This document shows positions 28,183 to 38,035 of a DNA stretch of 64,000 nucleotides, in pieces. The position numbers and the translations under genes were made by a program. The number at the start of each line of letters is the position of its first letter. The first letter of the stretch is position 1. Source of the DNA: Leeuwenhoekiella aequorea (GTDB taxonomy: Bacteria; Bacteroidota; Bacteroidia; Flavobacteriales; Flavobacteriaceae); NCBI RefSeq assembly GCF_004104375.1, contig NZ_QOVM01000008.1, positions 1 through 64,000 on the forward strand, given 5' to 3'. The notes under the pieces are model-generated. The model made no database searches, was not told the origin of the DNA, and saw nothing but the letters and a program-made list of their open reading frames with translations.

Positions 28183-29658
28183 CTATTTTTTTCTATTGAA
28201 AAAATTCTTTCCTCTAATTTTATTCTTATAAAAATTCAATAGCAACATTTTAAATTCTGAATTAAAAAGTAAAATAACGAAAAAAGATATCCCAAATAGC
28301 ACTGATTTTAGGATTAAAAAAATAACGTGTGAATCTATTATTAAAAATTTTTCGACAAGTTTAAACTCAAAACCTATAATTAAAGTAGATATCAATGGAA
28401 AATAAAAAATCTTTAAAAAATTCTTAAATGATTTCTTTAAACCAATATGTATTAAAATATAGAAACCCTGGTTAAAATTTATTATAAAAGCAATTAATAA
28501 ACTTATAGGAATAAAATATATCTCGTTTTTAACATAAACCCCATAAATAATGGCGGTCAGCATTACAAAAGCGCTAAGTAATCCAGATTTAAACAACAAG
28601 TCTGTTCTATTTATAGCCTGAAAAATTGATCCAGAACTTGATAAAACCATCTGTATGCCTATTGAAAGGGATAAAATCTTAAACACCGGAATTGCCGCTA
28701 TCCATTGATTACCATAAAGAATAGTAATAATTTGTTCACCACTAAAATATAAGAACACTGAAAGCGGAAAACCGATTGTAGCAAGGACTTTGACCACCTT
28801 TTCATATGCTTTATAAATACGAGAATAATCATTTTGGAAGTCTGATAAAACCGGTAATAGAACTGGCGTTATTACGTGAGTTAAATTCTGAACAGGCATC
28901 ATCATTAAACGATAGGATTTATCATATAACCCTAGAGGAGCAGCACCAAAAACTTTACCTATCAATAAATTATCTGCATTTCTTGAAAAATAATTAATAA
29001 AATTAAATAGGAATTGATAGCTCGCAAAACTGTAGATTTTTTTCAAAGCAGATTTTTCTATTTTGAAATGAATACCTAGTGGCGAAAGGTAATAACTGCC
29101 TAAAAATATAAGGAAACTGTCGAGTAAACTTCTTATAACTAATGCCATGTACCCCATTCCACGAAAAGCTAAAACTATAGCAAGGGCTCCGGTTATCGCT
29201 TGTACAACAATTTGTATTACACCTATTTTTTTAAATAAAAGTCTTTTGTAGTTTAATGATTTTGGCACAATGTTACAAGCGTACAAAAAAAGTGCTAAAG
29301 AAAGATATCTCAACACATTAGTCAACGCATCTTGATTATAAAAAGCACTAATTATCGGAGCAACTGTATAAAAAAGAGCAGCTCCTAAAAAACCTATTAT
29401 AATGGTAAAAAAAAATATAGATTTTATATCCCTTTCACTTAAAGCTTTGCTTTGAATTATTGCAGGGCCGATTCCAAAGTCACTAAGCAGCTGAAAAAAA
29501 GTAATAAACACCAATGCTATAGCAACTATACCAAATTCTGCGGGAGTTATTAATCGCGCTAGAATTGATGTAATTACTATCGTTAATCCTATTCCTGAGT
29601 ATTTGGATAATGCGGTATAGAAGATACCTGTAGTAACTGATTTTTGGGTTGAGCTCAT
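28183..29658 (-). CDS. Wzx-type polysaccharide flippase (MOP superfamily)
   Basis: The 491-residue membrane protein has about 14 predicted helices. The opening (TGIFYTALSKYSGIGLTIVI, then ARLITPAEFGIVAIALV) is typical of the WzxC/MOP flippases, and FGAAPLGLYDKSYRLM in the middle is a strong family marker. It moves the undecaprenyl-linked repeat unit to the periplasmic face. The C-terminus is basic (Lys/Arg/Asn) and cytoplasmic. It sits among the glycosyltransferase genes, as expected for a Wzx/Wzy-dependent locus. Confidence 0.93.
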   Translation of the reverse strand: MSSTQKSVTTGIFYTALSKYSGIGLTIVITSILARLITPAEFGIVAIALVFITFFQLLSDFGIGPAIIQSKALSERDIKSIFFFTIIIGFLGAALFYTVAPIISAFYNQDALTNVLRYLSLALFLYACNIVPKSLNYKRLLFKKIGVIQIVVQAITGALAIVLAFRGMGYMALVIRSLLDSFLIFLGSYYLSPLGIHFKIEKSALKKIYSFASYQFLFNFINYFSRNADNLLIGKVFGAAPLGLYDKSYRLMMMPVQNLTHVITPVLLPVLSDFQNDYSRIYKAYEKVVKVLATIGFPLSVFLYFSGEQIITILYGNQWIAAIPVFKILSLSIGIQMVLSSSGSIFQAINRTDLLFKSGLLSAFVMLTAIIYGVYVKNEIYFIPISLLIAFIINFNQGFYILIHIGLKKSFKNFLKIFYFPLISTLIIGFEFKLVEKFLIIDSHVIFLILKSVLFGISFFVILLFNSEFKMLLLNFYKNKIRGKNFFNRKK

Positions 29659-29691
29659 AATAGCCTGACCTCGAATGAAATTAAGTCTACA

Positions 29692-30558
29692 TTAGGAATC
29701 ATGTCTATGAAAATATTTTAAAAAGCTCTGGTAATATTTAAGTCGAAATGAATAAAAATAAAAAGAGCTAAATGAGTAATCTGAGGAAGTTATGTAAGTA
29801 TTTCTAATATAATTAATTTTAGGCGGCATAAAGTCTTTAACAAAATCTATCAAGCCATACTTCTTTTTTAAAAAACCAAATCGATCTGGATATTTGGTAA
29901 TAAGAATCCGCTGCCCATCTTGAACCCGTTTCAATTTAATTTTTTTTTCTTTATGGTTTCTGGGTGGATGATATACTTGACAACTAGCATCAAATATTTG
30001 ACTTAAAGACGCGTTATGTACTCGATTCCCAAATTCAAGATCTCCTCCAGATCTTAATTGATTATCAAAGCAACCCACACTATCAAACACTTTTTTCTTA
30101 ACAAAAAGATTAGCCGTAACCCCAAAAAACAAGTTACTCATGTAACTCTCTATCTTAAATGCAGTACAATAATCGTGGTATTCAGAAATACTTTTAACCT
30201 GGTCTAAAATTATTTTTACATCACCCGCTAAATAATCATAGTTAGTGATGCCTTTAACTCCCCGTTCAAGCCATGTTGGCGAGACAATGATATCTGCATC
30301 TAAAAAAGCTAAAATTTCACCACGTGCACTTTCTACACCCCTATTTCTAGCATTGTAAGAACCTTGATTAGGATAAATATTCTCAACTTTTATATTTTTC
30401 TCTTTACAAAAACTATCAATACGAGTATCTCCACCATCGTTAACAACAATAATCTCAAAATGAGAATACGACTGTTGTTGCAGAGAATTAAGTGTGATTT
30501 TAAGACCTTCAAGGTCTCTATAAACAGGAATTATGATGGAAACTCTTGAAAAACTCAT
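29692..30558 (-). CDS. Family 2 glycosyltransferase
   Basis: The 288-residue protein has VSIIIPVYRDLEGLK at the N-terminus, VVNDGGDTRIDSF for nucleotide binding, FLDADIIVSPTWL as the DXD region and GGDLEFGNRVHNA as the acceptor-side ED-type motif. It is close to the galactosyl/rhamnosyl GT2 group by layout, but the donor cannot be named. It lies between the flippase (33-base gap) and a GT-B gene (20-base gap). It is AT-rich. Confidence 0.9.
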   Translation of the reverse strand: MSFSRVSIIIPVYRDLEGLKITLNSLQQQSYSHFEIIVVNDGGDTRIDSFCKEKNIKVENIYPNQGSYNARNRGVESARGEILAFLDADIIVSPTWLERGVKGITNYDYLAGDVKIILDQVKSISEYHDYCTAFKIESYMSNLFFGVTANLFVKKKVFDSVGCFDNQLRSGGDLEFGNRVHNASLSQIFDASCQVYHPPRNHKEKKIKLKRVQDGQRILITKYPDRFGFLKKKYGLIDFVKDFMPPKINYIRNTYITSSDYSFSSFYFYSFRLKYYQSFLKYFHRHDS

Positions 30559-30578
30559 TTTTTATACTAATCCCTATA

Positions 30579-31697
30579 TTAACTAAAATTATTTAATAAA
30601 AGCTTTTCTATTGATTTCTCAAAAGATGAAATACTAAAAAGTTTTTTAAATTTAAGTTCGGTCATTTTCTGATAGCCTTGAATATCAAATTCTGTGTTCA
30701 TTAAAATATTTATAGTAGTAGCAATAGAATCTGAGTTTAAATTTTCTGATAAATAAAGTAAATTACGATCAAGACCAAACTCAACGATTGCATTAGACTT
30801 TTGAGTAACCATTGGAATACCCAAACTGATTGTATCCACAACCTTATTTAAAAGAACAGTTTTTGCCATTAATGTGTCTCCAAAACTTCCTAAGGAAATA
30901 TCACAGTTATTTATTAAATAACTTTCCAATCCATTAGAAAAAGTCAAATTATCATAAACATTGACTTCGATATCAAAATTACATTCAGATACTAATTTTT
31001 TGAGATAGTTTGCGCGAGATTTATTATTTTCAAAAAGATTTAATTTAAAATCTTTACGTATTCCTTGAAGGTCTTTTAATCCTAACAATAAATTTTCAAT
31101 ACCATGCAACTGTGAGGCTTTACCCCACCAACATATATTATAAATGCTTTTGTTTTTAAATGCTTTCAACTTAGCTTTTTTTCGAAGAGGTCCTTTTAAA
31201 GGTATAATATTAACATTCTTATTCTTCAGCTTAGGGTCAAGTAATTCTTGATAAAAGGAGACTTCACTTTCGCTTAAAAATATAACTGCAGTAGAATATT
31301 TTAAAGAATATTGGTCAAATTTCTTTGTATATTTTTTTTCCGAATTTTTTCCAAGTTTGATGTTTTCAATACTTACTAAATACCGAGAATTATAAAAATC
31401 GAAAATTGTTTTTTTTCCAAAAAAATTCGCAAGTTTTAATGTCCATAGAAACCTAGTATTCATTGGCAAATAAAAAAGAATATCACATCTAAGAATTGCC
31501 AAAATAGCTAAGAGGCTATACAAGAGATATATGAAGAAATTTAAAAATTTAGAGATAAAGCTACTACCAGAAAAGAAATAGTAATTTACAGGTAGTAAAG
31601 TAACTGAATATTCATAATTTCTATTGCTGAAATAATTCAGTATTAGCTGTGATCTATAAGACCCAATAATATCACCGACTAAAAATATTCTTTTCAT
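30579..31697 (-). CDS. Probable GT-B glycosyltransferase
   Basis: The 372-residue protein is the least recognisable transferase of the locus. It has an N-terminal domain with a membrane-associated hydrophobic stretch (FISKFLNFFIYLLYSLLAILA). A GT-B-like C-terminal domain contains YNICWWGKASQLHGIENLL and the late motif VDTISLGIPMVTQKSNAIVE, which corresponds to the donor-site region of family 4. Codon use is extremely AT-rich. Its ATG overlaps the end of the upstream flavoprotein gene by four bases. It may attach the dideoxyhexose made by the genes just upstream, but that is a guess from position. Confidence 0.75.
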   Translation of the reverse strand: MKRIFLVGDIIGSYRSQLILNYFSNRNYEYSVTLLPVNYYFFSGSSFISKFLNFFIYLLYSLLAILAILRCDILFYLPMNTRFLWTLKLANFFGKKTIFDFYNSRYLVSIENIKLGKNSEKKYTKKFDQYSLKYSTAVIFLSESEVSFYQELLDPKLKNKNVNIIPLKGPLRKKAKLKAFKNKSIYNICWWGKASQLHGIENLLLGLKDLQGIRKDFKLNLFENNKSRANYLKKLVSECNFDIEVNVYDNLTFSNGLESYLINNCDISLGSFGDTLMAKTVLLNKVVDTISLGIPMVTQKSNAIVEFGLDRNLLYLSENLNSDSIATTINILMNTEFDIQGYQKMTELKFKKLFSISSFEKSIEKLLLNNFS

Positions 31698-32959
31698 AAA
31701 TATTTCTTTGCTGCCTTAAATCCACTTTCCATTGCCTGATGGCTCCAGTAATATTCCCAAGCTCCAAACCTTCCCGCTAGTGTCACTTCTTTTTTCTTAA
31801 GCCAGGCACGCACAACTTCCCTATCATCTTCCATACCCTTATAAAATACCACATTACCGTGGGATAAATGATCATATTTTATAAATTCTATATCCTCATC
31901 ATTCGCCAACTTCATTTTCTTGAGAGCATATAGACAATTTGCCTTAAGCTCGTCGACCGTGTGCTTTAAGGGGGTTAAAGCAGAATAATAGATTTCAAAT
32001 TGAACAGAAGATTTTCCTTCTGGGCAATTATCAGGTGATTTTAAACTTGGCGAATAAACTCTTGAAGCTAAAATGTCCTCATCATAAATATAAAACCATA
32101 AATCTTTGGGTATATCAGGCTTATTAAAGCCAATGGAAATAAGATGTAATTTGGTAGACCAGAGCCTTGCTGCACGTTTTTTTACCTCATCAGGCACTTC
32201 TTTGATACATTCAATCAACTCTGGTAGTGGAATAGTACTAATCAAATTAGAGAATTTATATTGATTTTGATTTTCAGTTTTCAAAATCCGATTATCTAAA
32301 TCTAATTCTATTATTTTTTCATTATAACTAACATCCAGTTTCTCAATCAAGGGATTTAAAAAAGCTTTGTAACCACCCTTCTTTGGATAGCGCATTTCTT
32401 TAGCATAATAAACGTTTTCAGTTTCAGAAGTATAAGATCCTTTCAAAACTTCTTCTATATCCGGGCGATACATTCTATTACCAATCCAATCAACACCTAA
32501 ATTTTCAGCATTTACAGTCCAATATTTTTTAGTGTACTTTATAGGATAATCTAATGCAAATTGTTCACCGTATTGATAAATTAGCCAATCTCTATAATTT
32601 TCAATATCAATCTCTGGTCGATTTATAAAATCATTTATTATCTTAACTTTTTCATCAACTGGCAAAGGTGCTAAATTATTCTGAACAGGATGTCGTAACC
32701 AATACTTTCGATCAAAATTTTTGGCTTCTGGATTGTGCTTGTAATAGGGGGTTTGATCAAAAATAGATCTAACTTCCGGTTGATCGGCAAATGATAAATG
32801 TATTGCTTTATCAAAACGGAAACCCCGATATTCAATTTTGTCTAGTAACCCACCATAGGTATTTTGCATTTCAAGAATTTCAAATTCTTTACCTGCTTTT
32901 TTTAATTGATATGCCGCAGAAAGACCAGCTATACCTGCACCTAGTATAATAGTTTTCAT
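31694..32959 (-). CDS. FAD-dependent UDP-galactopyranose mutase-like oxidoreductase
   Basis: The 421-residue flavoprotein opens with IILGAGIAGLSAAYQLKKAG, an FAD Rossmann motif. It has the layout of UDP-galactopyranose mutases and protoporphyrinogen oxidase-like amine oxidases: FDKAIHLSF, LRHPVQNNL, RYPKKGGYKAFLNPL, and the C-terminal FAD contact AGRFGAWEYYW. It could ring-contract a nucleotide sugar to a furanose form, or oxidise one. It overlaps tyv by four bases and is translated directly after the CDP-dideoxyhexose genes, so a CDP-sugar substrate is possible. It could equally be a plain UDP-Galp mutase relative. Confidence 0.75.
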   Translation of the reverse strand: MKTIILGAGIAGLSAAYQLKKAGKEFEILEMQNTYGGLLDKIEYRGFRFDKAIHLSFADQPEVRSIFDQTPYYKHNPEAKNFDRKYWLRHPVQNNLAPLPVDEKVKIINDFINRPEIDIENYRDWLIYQYGEQFALDYPIKYTKKYWTVNAENLGVDWIGNRMYRPDIEEVLKGSYTSETENVYYAKEMRYPKKGGYKAFLNPLIEKLDVSYNEKIIELDLDNRILKTENQNQYKFSNLISTIPLPELIECIKEVPDEVKKRAARLWSTKLHLISIGFNKPDIPKDLWFYIYDEDILASRVYSPSLKSPDNCPEGKSSVQFEIYYSALTPLKHTVDELKANCLYALKKMKLANDEDIEFIKYDHLSHGNVVFYKGMEDDREVVRAWLKKKEVTLAGRFGAWEYYWSHQAMESGFKAAKKYL

Positions 32960-33981
32960 TTCAAATTAAAATTAGCCCATTCCAAACTTTGCTCAATACC
33001 CGATCGGGTATTTGTATTGATTTTCCAATCTAAAATTTTGTTTGCTTTGGTATTGTCTGCGACAAAAACTAGTTGATCGCTTTCTCTAAATGGCAGCTGC
33101 TTATATTCCATTTTTATATCTAGTAATTCTTCTAAAAGCTTAAAAAGTTCTAAAAGGGATAAACTGTTCACAATACCTCCACCTATATTAAAAACATTGC
33201 CTTTTGCTGTAGCAATATTATCTACTGCCTTAAAATACAGATTTACAACATCATCAGCGTGTAATACATCCCGCACCTGCTTACCATTTCCAGATATAGT
33301 AAACTTTTGCTGGACACTACCCTTCTTGATTTCTAAAGCTTTTTGGATAAACCAGCCTACCCAACCCTGATCTATAGTTGCATGCTGGTTACCACCATAC
33401 ATAGAAGAGTGTCTAAACACAACCGTCTTTAAACCATAAATCCTATGAAAATCTAATAAATATTGATCTGCTGCTCCTTTTGAACAACCATAGGGAGAAT
33501 GAAAATCTAAAGGATACGTTTCTGGAAAACCCTTAGGATATTCTGTACAAACATATCGGGTATCTTTTTCTTCAAAATTTAGATCGGCAAAATCTCCATA
33601 TACTTTATTGGATGAAGAATATAGTATTTGAGCATCAGGTGCATATTTGCGAATACTTTCTAATAAGTTGAAAGTACCTAATGCATTAATTTCAAAATCC
33701 ATTCTGGGATTTGCAATGGAAGTTGTCATAGCAACCTGACCGGCAAGATGAAATACAACATCTGGCTTTTCCGTTCTTATAACGGTTTCAACATCGTTCG
33801 CATTTCTTATATCAAATGGGTAATATTTAAAATCACCTTTTAACCTTAGCCAATCGAGATTTGAAGAACTTCCAAAACGAAAAAGATTATCAAAAACAAC
33901 TAACTCTTCACCTCTTTTTAGTACTTCTGCCGCTAGATTACTTCCTATAAATCCACATCCGCCTGTTATTAAATATTTCAT
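32956..33981 (-). CDS. tyv: CDP-paratose 2-epimerase (CDP-tyvelose epimerase)
   Basis: The 341-residue SDR protein opens YLITGGCGFIGSNLAAEVL. It keeps blocks I associate with Salmonella RfbE/Tyv, namely FHLAGQVAMTTSI, NPRMDFEINALGT, YSSSNKVYGD, LDFHSPYGCSKGAADQY and FRHSSMYGG. Tyv converts CDP-paratose to CDP-tyvelose by epimerisation at C2 with tightly bound NAD. The five genes that make its substrate are directly upstream in pathway order. It overlaps prt by four bases. The similarity was recalled, not computed, but it is extensive. Confidence 0.88.
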   Translation of the reverse strand: MKYLITGGCGFIGSNLAAEVLKRGEELVVFDNLFRFGSSSNLDWLRLKGDFKYYPFDIRNANDVETVIRTEKPDVVFHLAGQVAMTTSIANPRMDFEINALGTFNLLESIRKYAPDAQILYSSSNKVYGDFADLNFEEKDTRYVCTEYPKGFPETYPLDFHSPYGCSKGAADQYLLDFHRIYGLKTVVFRHSSMYGGNQHATIDQGWVGWFIQKALEIKKGSVQQKFTISGNGKQVRDVLHADDVVNLYFKAVDNIATAKGNVFNIGGGIVNSLSLLELFKLLEELLDIKMEYKQLPFRESDQLVFVADNTKANKILDWKINTNTRSGIEQSLEWANFNLK

Positions 33982-34859
33982 TTATAATTTTTTAAAGTTT
34001 TTTGTATTCCTTCATCAAGGCTATACTTAGGTACCCATCCTAAATCTGCTAAAGTTGAGTTATTTAAAACAGGTTCCATAATTTCAGCTTCCCTGTAAGC
34101 TACTGCACCAAAATTCAACTTACTAACAACATCTAACCCTTTAAGATCATATAATTGCTCTGCAATTTTTAATATAAAGGCTTTTACGCTTGTAAATTTT
34201 TGAGTTGCTAAATCTAATTCGTTCCAACCAGAAAGTTTGTCTCTATGTTTAATAACTAAATTAAATGCGTCAACTACATCATCAATAAAAATAAAATCTC
34301 TCTTTTGTATGCCAGAAGTTAAGTTTATAAGTGACTCATTAGAATCAATCATCTTAGAAACTAACCAGTTTATAAATTTATTAGAATCATCTAATGGTCC
34401 ATACATATGCTCAATTCTAAAATTTATAACATCAATAACATGAGACCTAGATTTTAACCAAGTTGCAAATTGCCCCTTAGACAAGCTGTAATCATTAATG
34501 CTACGCGGCAATAATGTATCTGTATTAATAAATACCTTAACGCCTACTCTTACCGCCTGTTCTAAAATTTTACATCCAAGCAGTATGTTAGTATCAATTA
34601 ATTCACTGAGATCACTTCCTTTTCTGCCATAATTGCAAATAGTATGAATAACTAATTCTGGTTTAGATTCTGAAAATATTTCTTCAATAGGCTTTTCATT
34701 AATATTAAAAGCTTTACATACTTTCAATTCTTCTTCTATTCTCCAGATATTTGATTCTGATCTTTTTAATATTATTACTTCAAAACCTCTACTTAGAAAG
34801 TTCTTTACTAGATAACTTCCCAAGAATCCCGTAGCACCAGTGATTAGTATTTTTCGCAA
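33978..34859 (-). CDS. prt: CDP-3,6-dideoxyhexose synthase (CDP-paratose synthase-like SDR)
   Basis: The 293-residue SDR protein has the Rossmann motif ILITGATGFLGSYLV, the catalytic pair in NDYSLSKGQF (Tyr-x3-Lys) and TSGIQKRDFIFIDDVVDAF. The layout matches RfbS (CDP-paratose synthase) and RfbJ (CDP-abequose synthase), which reduce the 4-keto group of CDP-4-keto-3,6-dideoxyglucose. Because tyv follows at once, and Tyv needs paratose, the paratose form is favoured. The start is a TTG at 34859; a stop two codons upstream rules out an earlier ATG. It overlaps tyv by four bases. Confidence 0.78.
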   Translation of the reverse strand: MRKILITGATGFLGSYLVKNFLSRGFEVIILKRSESNIWRIEEELKVCKAFNINEKPIEEIFSESKPELVIHTICNYGRKGSDLSELIDTNILLGCKILEQAVRVGVKVFINTDTLLPRSINDYSLSKGQFATWLKSRSHVIDVINFRIEHMYGPLDDSNKFINWLVSKMIDSNESLINLTSGIQKRDFIFIDDVVDAFNLVIKHRDKLSGWNELDLATQKFTSVKAFILKIAEQLYDLKGLDVVSKLNFGAVAYREAEIMEPVLNNSTLADLGWVPKYSLDEGIQKTLKNYK

Positions 34860-34862
34860 AAT

Positions 34863-36188
34863 TTAAAAATTTAATCCAAAAAATTCTTCCAGTTTTTCCC
34901 CAACAAAATCAAAATGTTCCTGTCCTAAAGCAGGATAAATGCCAATCCAGAAGGTACTGTTCATTGTTTCATCTGTGTTTTTCAGATCCCCTACAACTCG
35001 ATAATCAACATCCTTGAAGTAAGGTTGTTTGGTTAAGTTTCCTGCAAAAAGTAGTCTAGAACCTATTTTATTGTCATCTAAGTATCTCAATAAATCTACT
35101 CTATTAACTCCTGCTTCTTCTTTAAGAGTTATAGGAAATCCAAACCAGGAAGGGTTACTATTGGGAGTTGTCACCGGTAATTTAATAAAATCGGTCAATG
35201 ATTCCAGTCTGCTATATAGTAACTTAAAGTTTTCTCTTCTCTTATCAATAAATCCCTGAGCCTTATCAATCTGAGCAAGACCACAAGCCGCCTGCATGTC
35301 TGTTATTTTAAGATTATACCCTGAATGTGAATAAACGTATTTATGGTCATAACCGTACGGTAACTCGCCATGTTTTTGCTCAAAGCGGCAGCCGCAAGTG
35401 TTATCACAGCCCGGTGGACAATAACAATCTCTACCCCAATCTCTAAAAGATTCTGCAATTGTTTTTAATTCTGAATTGTTTGTAAATACAACTCCTCCTT
35501 CACCCATGGTGATATGATGTGCAGGATAAAAACTTAAGGTAGCAAGATCTCCAAAGGTTCCGCAAAGTTGACCATTGTAGGTTGCCCCCAATGCATCGCA
35601 TGTATCTTCAATTAACCAAAGCTTATACTTATTACATAGGGCACGAATTTTACCTAAATCAAAAGGATTACCTAAGGTGTGTGCCAGCATGATTGCTTTA
35701 GTCTTAGGCGTAATTGCTGCTTCTACAAGGTCGGCATTGATGTTGTGTGTATCTATATCAACATCAACAAAAACGGGAACTGCCCCAAATTGGATAATGG
35801 GATTTACAGTTGTGGGAAAACCGGCTGCTACTCCTATTACTTCATCTCCCTTTTTAATGGCGCGATCACCCAATTTTGGAGAGGTAAGTGTTGAAAACGC
35901 AACTAAATTTGCTGAAGATCCTGAATTCACAGTCAAACAATGTTTAACCCCAAGAAATTTTTCAAGCTTCCGCTCAAAAAGTTCATTAAATCGACCGGTC
36001 GTTAACCAGCCGTCTAATGAAGCTTCAACCATATTTAGAATTTCGTGCTTGTCTAAGACTTTTCCCGCAGGAGGTATCACCGTTTTCCCGGGCTCAAATG
36101 CTTTAGGTTTGTATTTTTCTTCTGCAAATTTCGTTACCAGATCTGCAATTTCTTTACGCAATATTTCTTCTTTATTTACTGTTTCCAT
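34863..36188 (-). CDS. ddhC: CDP-4-keto-6-deoxyglucose 3-dehydrase (E1, RfbH/DdhC)
   Basis: The 441-residue protein has the aspartate aminotransferase fold, binding PMP instead of forming a Schiff base. The residue that is Lys in aminotransferases is His224 here (SFYPAHHITMGEGG at 219-232), the hallmark of the E1 dehydrase. Cofactor-loop D195 (IEDTCDALG) is present, and Cys197 plus the Cys cluster DCYCPPGCDNTCGC near residue 252-267 fit the [2Fe-2S] site. It removes the C3 hydroxyl of CDP-4-keto-6-deoxyglucose with electrons from the DdhD reductase encoded upstream. It is tightly packed, five bases after ddhB and three before prt. Confidence 0.95.
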   Translation of the reverse strand: METVNKEEILRKEIADLVTKFAEEKYKPKAFEPGKTVIPPAGKVLDKHEILNMVEASLDGWLTTGRFNELFERKLEKFLGVKHCLTVNSGSSANLVAFSTLTSPKLGDRAIKKGDEVIGVAAGFPTTVNPIIQFGAVPVFVDVDIDTHNINADLVEAAITPKTKAIMLAHTLGNPFDLGKIRALCNKYKLWLIEDTCDALGATYNGQLCGTFGDLATLSFYPAHHITMGEGGVVFTNNSELKTIAESFRDWGRDCYCPPGCDNTCGCRFEQKHGELPYGYDHKYVYSHSGYNLKITDMQAACGLAQIDKAQGFIDKRRENFKLLYSRLESLTDFIKLPVTTPNSNPSWFGFPITLKEEAGVNRVDLLRYLDDNKIGSRLLFAGNLTKQPYFKDVDYRVVGDLKNTDETMNSTFWIGIYPALGQEHFDFVGEKLEEFFGLNF

Positions 36189-36193
36189 TTTAC

Positions 36194-37264
36194 CTAATTA
36201 TAATTAGCAATTTCTTTTTTACACAATTCTTGAACATCAGCCCCCTTTAACCAGGATTGATGCCAGGAAATAATTCTCGAGAGCGTTTCTTGTAAATTCC
36301 AGGTGGGCTCCCACTTTAATTGGGCTTTGGCTTTAGAACAATCTAATTTTAAAAAACCCGCCTCATGAGGATTCGTGTTTTTATCCAATTCCCAGGTTGC
36401 TGTTCCCTCCCATTTTTCGACCATTTCATCCAATATCCAGGTCACCGGTCTACAATCTTCGTCCTTAGGACCAAAATTCCATCCTTCTGCATAAGAAGCT
36501 CCTTGTTCATATAATGCTTCTGCCAAAATTAAATAACCAGACAAAGGCTCCAATACATGTTGCCAGGGGCGCGTAGATAGGGGGTTACGTATCACTACAG
36601 CTTCCTCTTTCTCAAAAGCTTTTAAAATATCTGGTATCAACCTGTCTACAGCCCAATCTCCACCTCCGATTACATTTCCTGCACGTGCAGAAGCAAGATT
36701 AGCGGTATTCTCTGTTGAAAAAAAAGATTTCCGATAAGCAGCTGTTACCAATTCTGCACAACCTTTACTAGCACTGTAGGGGTCGTGCCCTCCCATAGGC
36801 TCATATTCGCGATAGCCCCAGGGCCACTCTTTATTTTCATAACATTTATCTGTAGTAACAGATACGATAGCTTTTAAATTCTTAGAACTTCTGGCAGCTT
36901 GCAAGACATTTGCAGTACCCATAACATTGGTCTCAAATGTTTCAAGTGGCTCTTCATAAGATAGTCGCACCAAAGGCTGCGCTGCCATATGAATAAGTAC
37001 ATCAGGATTAAATTCTTCAATAGATTTTTTTAAATTTTGAAAATCACGTATATCCCCTATTTCAGAATTTACCAGTTCAGCTATTCGAGCTTCTTCAAAC
37101 AGAGCCGGTGTTGTATTTGGAGCTAGTGAATATCCTTTGACTTCAGCACCAAGTTCAGATAACCAAATGGATAGCCAACTTCCTTTAAAACCGGTATGCC
37201 CTGTAAGAAATACTTTTTTTCCCTTCCAAAATGAGGGATTTACCCTTCTATTTAATCCTTCCAT
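36194..37264 (-). CDS. ddhB: CDP-glucose 4,6-dehydratase
   Basis: The 356-residue SDR protein has the dinucleotide motif [19 protein letters not shown] and the catalytic Tyr-Lys pair in [30 protein letters not shown] and [20 protein letters not shown] are typical of CDP-glucose dehydratase (RfbG/AscB). It makes CDP-4-keto-6-deoxyglucose from CDP-glucose using bound NAD. Its 5' end overlaps ddhA by 13 bases, so the two are translationally coupled. All family blocks are intact. Confidence 0.96.
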   Translation of the reverse strand: MEGLNRRVNPSFWKGKKVFLTGHTGFKGSWLSIWLSELGAEVKGYSLAPNTTPALFEEARIAELVNSEIGDIRDFQNLKKSIEEFNPDVLIHMAAQPLVRLSYEEPLETFETNVMGTANVLQAARSSKNLKAIVSVTTDKCYENKEWPWGYREYEPMGGHDPYSASKGCAELVTAAYRKSFFSTENTANLASARAGNVIGGGDWAVDRLIPDILKAFEKEEAVVIRNPLSTRPWQHVLEPLSGYLILAEALYEQGASYAEGWNFGPKDEDCRPVTWILDEMVEKWEGTATWELDKNTNPHEAGFLKLDCSKAKAQLKWEPTWNLQETLSRIISWHQSWLKGADVQELCKKEIANYN

Positions 37265-38028
37265 AATTTCCAGGGGGCTTTATTAGAATCCCAGAGCTCT
37301 TCCAGCATATTCTTATCTCTCAGCGTGTCCATAGGTTGCCAGAATCCATTATGACTGTAACTCATAAGCTGGCCATCTGTTGCAAGACCTTTTAAAGGTT
37401 CTTGCTCCCAAGTTGAATCATCTCCGGGAATACGATCTATTACTTTTGGTGAGAGCACAAAAAAGCCACCATTAATACGAGCTCCATCTCCTTTAGGCTT
37501 TTCCTGAAAGCGCTTTACCTGGTTATCTTGAATATCTAAAGCTCCAAATCTTCCCGGAGGAAATGTTGCTGTTAGTGTGGCGTCTTTACCATGAGATTTG
37601 TGAAAATTAATCAATGCCTTAATATCGATATCTGAAACTCCATCCCCGTAAGTAAAACAGAAAGCTTCTTCATCTTTCAGATACTCTGATACGCGTCTAA
37701 GTCTACCACCGGTCATAGACTCATCACCAGTATCTACAAGGGTTACGGTCCAGGGTTCAGCTCGCTTTTCATGAACAATCATTTTATTATCTTTCATGTT
37801 AAACGTAACATCCGATTGATGCAGAAAATAATTAGCGAAATATTCTTTTATAACGTACCCTTTATACCCACAGCAAATGATAAAATCATTAATCCCGTGA
37901 TGAGAGTACATTTTCATAATATGCCATAGAATAGGTTTACCCCCAATTTCTACCATAGGCTTTGGTTTTGACACCGTTTCTTCACTTAAACGGGTTCCGA
38001 GCCCGCCTGCTAAAATTACAAGTTTCAT
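37252..38028 (-). CDS. ddhA: Glucose-1-phosphate cytidylyltransferase
   Basis: The 258-residue nucleotidyltransferase has the pyrophosphorylase motif [16 protein letters not shown] and the [17 protein letters not shown] block specific to RfbF/DdhA. The [10 protein letters not shown] motif carries the metal-binding Asp. It couples CTP with glucose-1-phosphate to give CDP-glucose, the first step of all CDP-dideoxyhexose routes. The length is normal. It lies seven bases downstream of the ddhD reductase and overlaps ddhB. Confidence 0.97.
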   Translation of the reverse strand: MKLVILAGGLGTRLSEETVSKPKPMVEIGGKPILWHIMKMYSHHGINDFIICCGYKGYVIKEYFANYFLHQSDVTFNMKDNKMIVHEKRAEPWTVTLVDTGDESMTGGRLRRVSEYLKDEEAFCFTYGDGVSDIDIKALINFHKSHGKDATLTATFPPGRFGALDIQDNQVKRFQEKPKGDGARINGGFFVLSPKVIDRIPGDDSTWEQEPLKGLATDGQLMSYSHNGFWQPMDTLRDKNMLEELWDSNKAPWKLWKD

Positions 38029-38035
38029 ACTTAAA

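Noticed and set aside
35677-36207. 176-residue plus-strand ORF opposite ddhC
   Set aside because: It is antisense to the well-supported RfbH-type dehydrase. Its composition is Ser/Thr-rich without recognisable motifs, as expected for a shadow frame.
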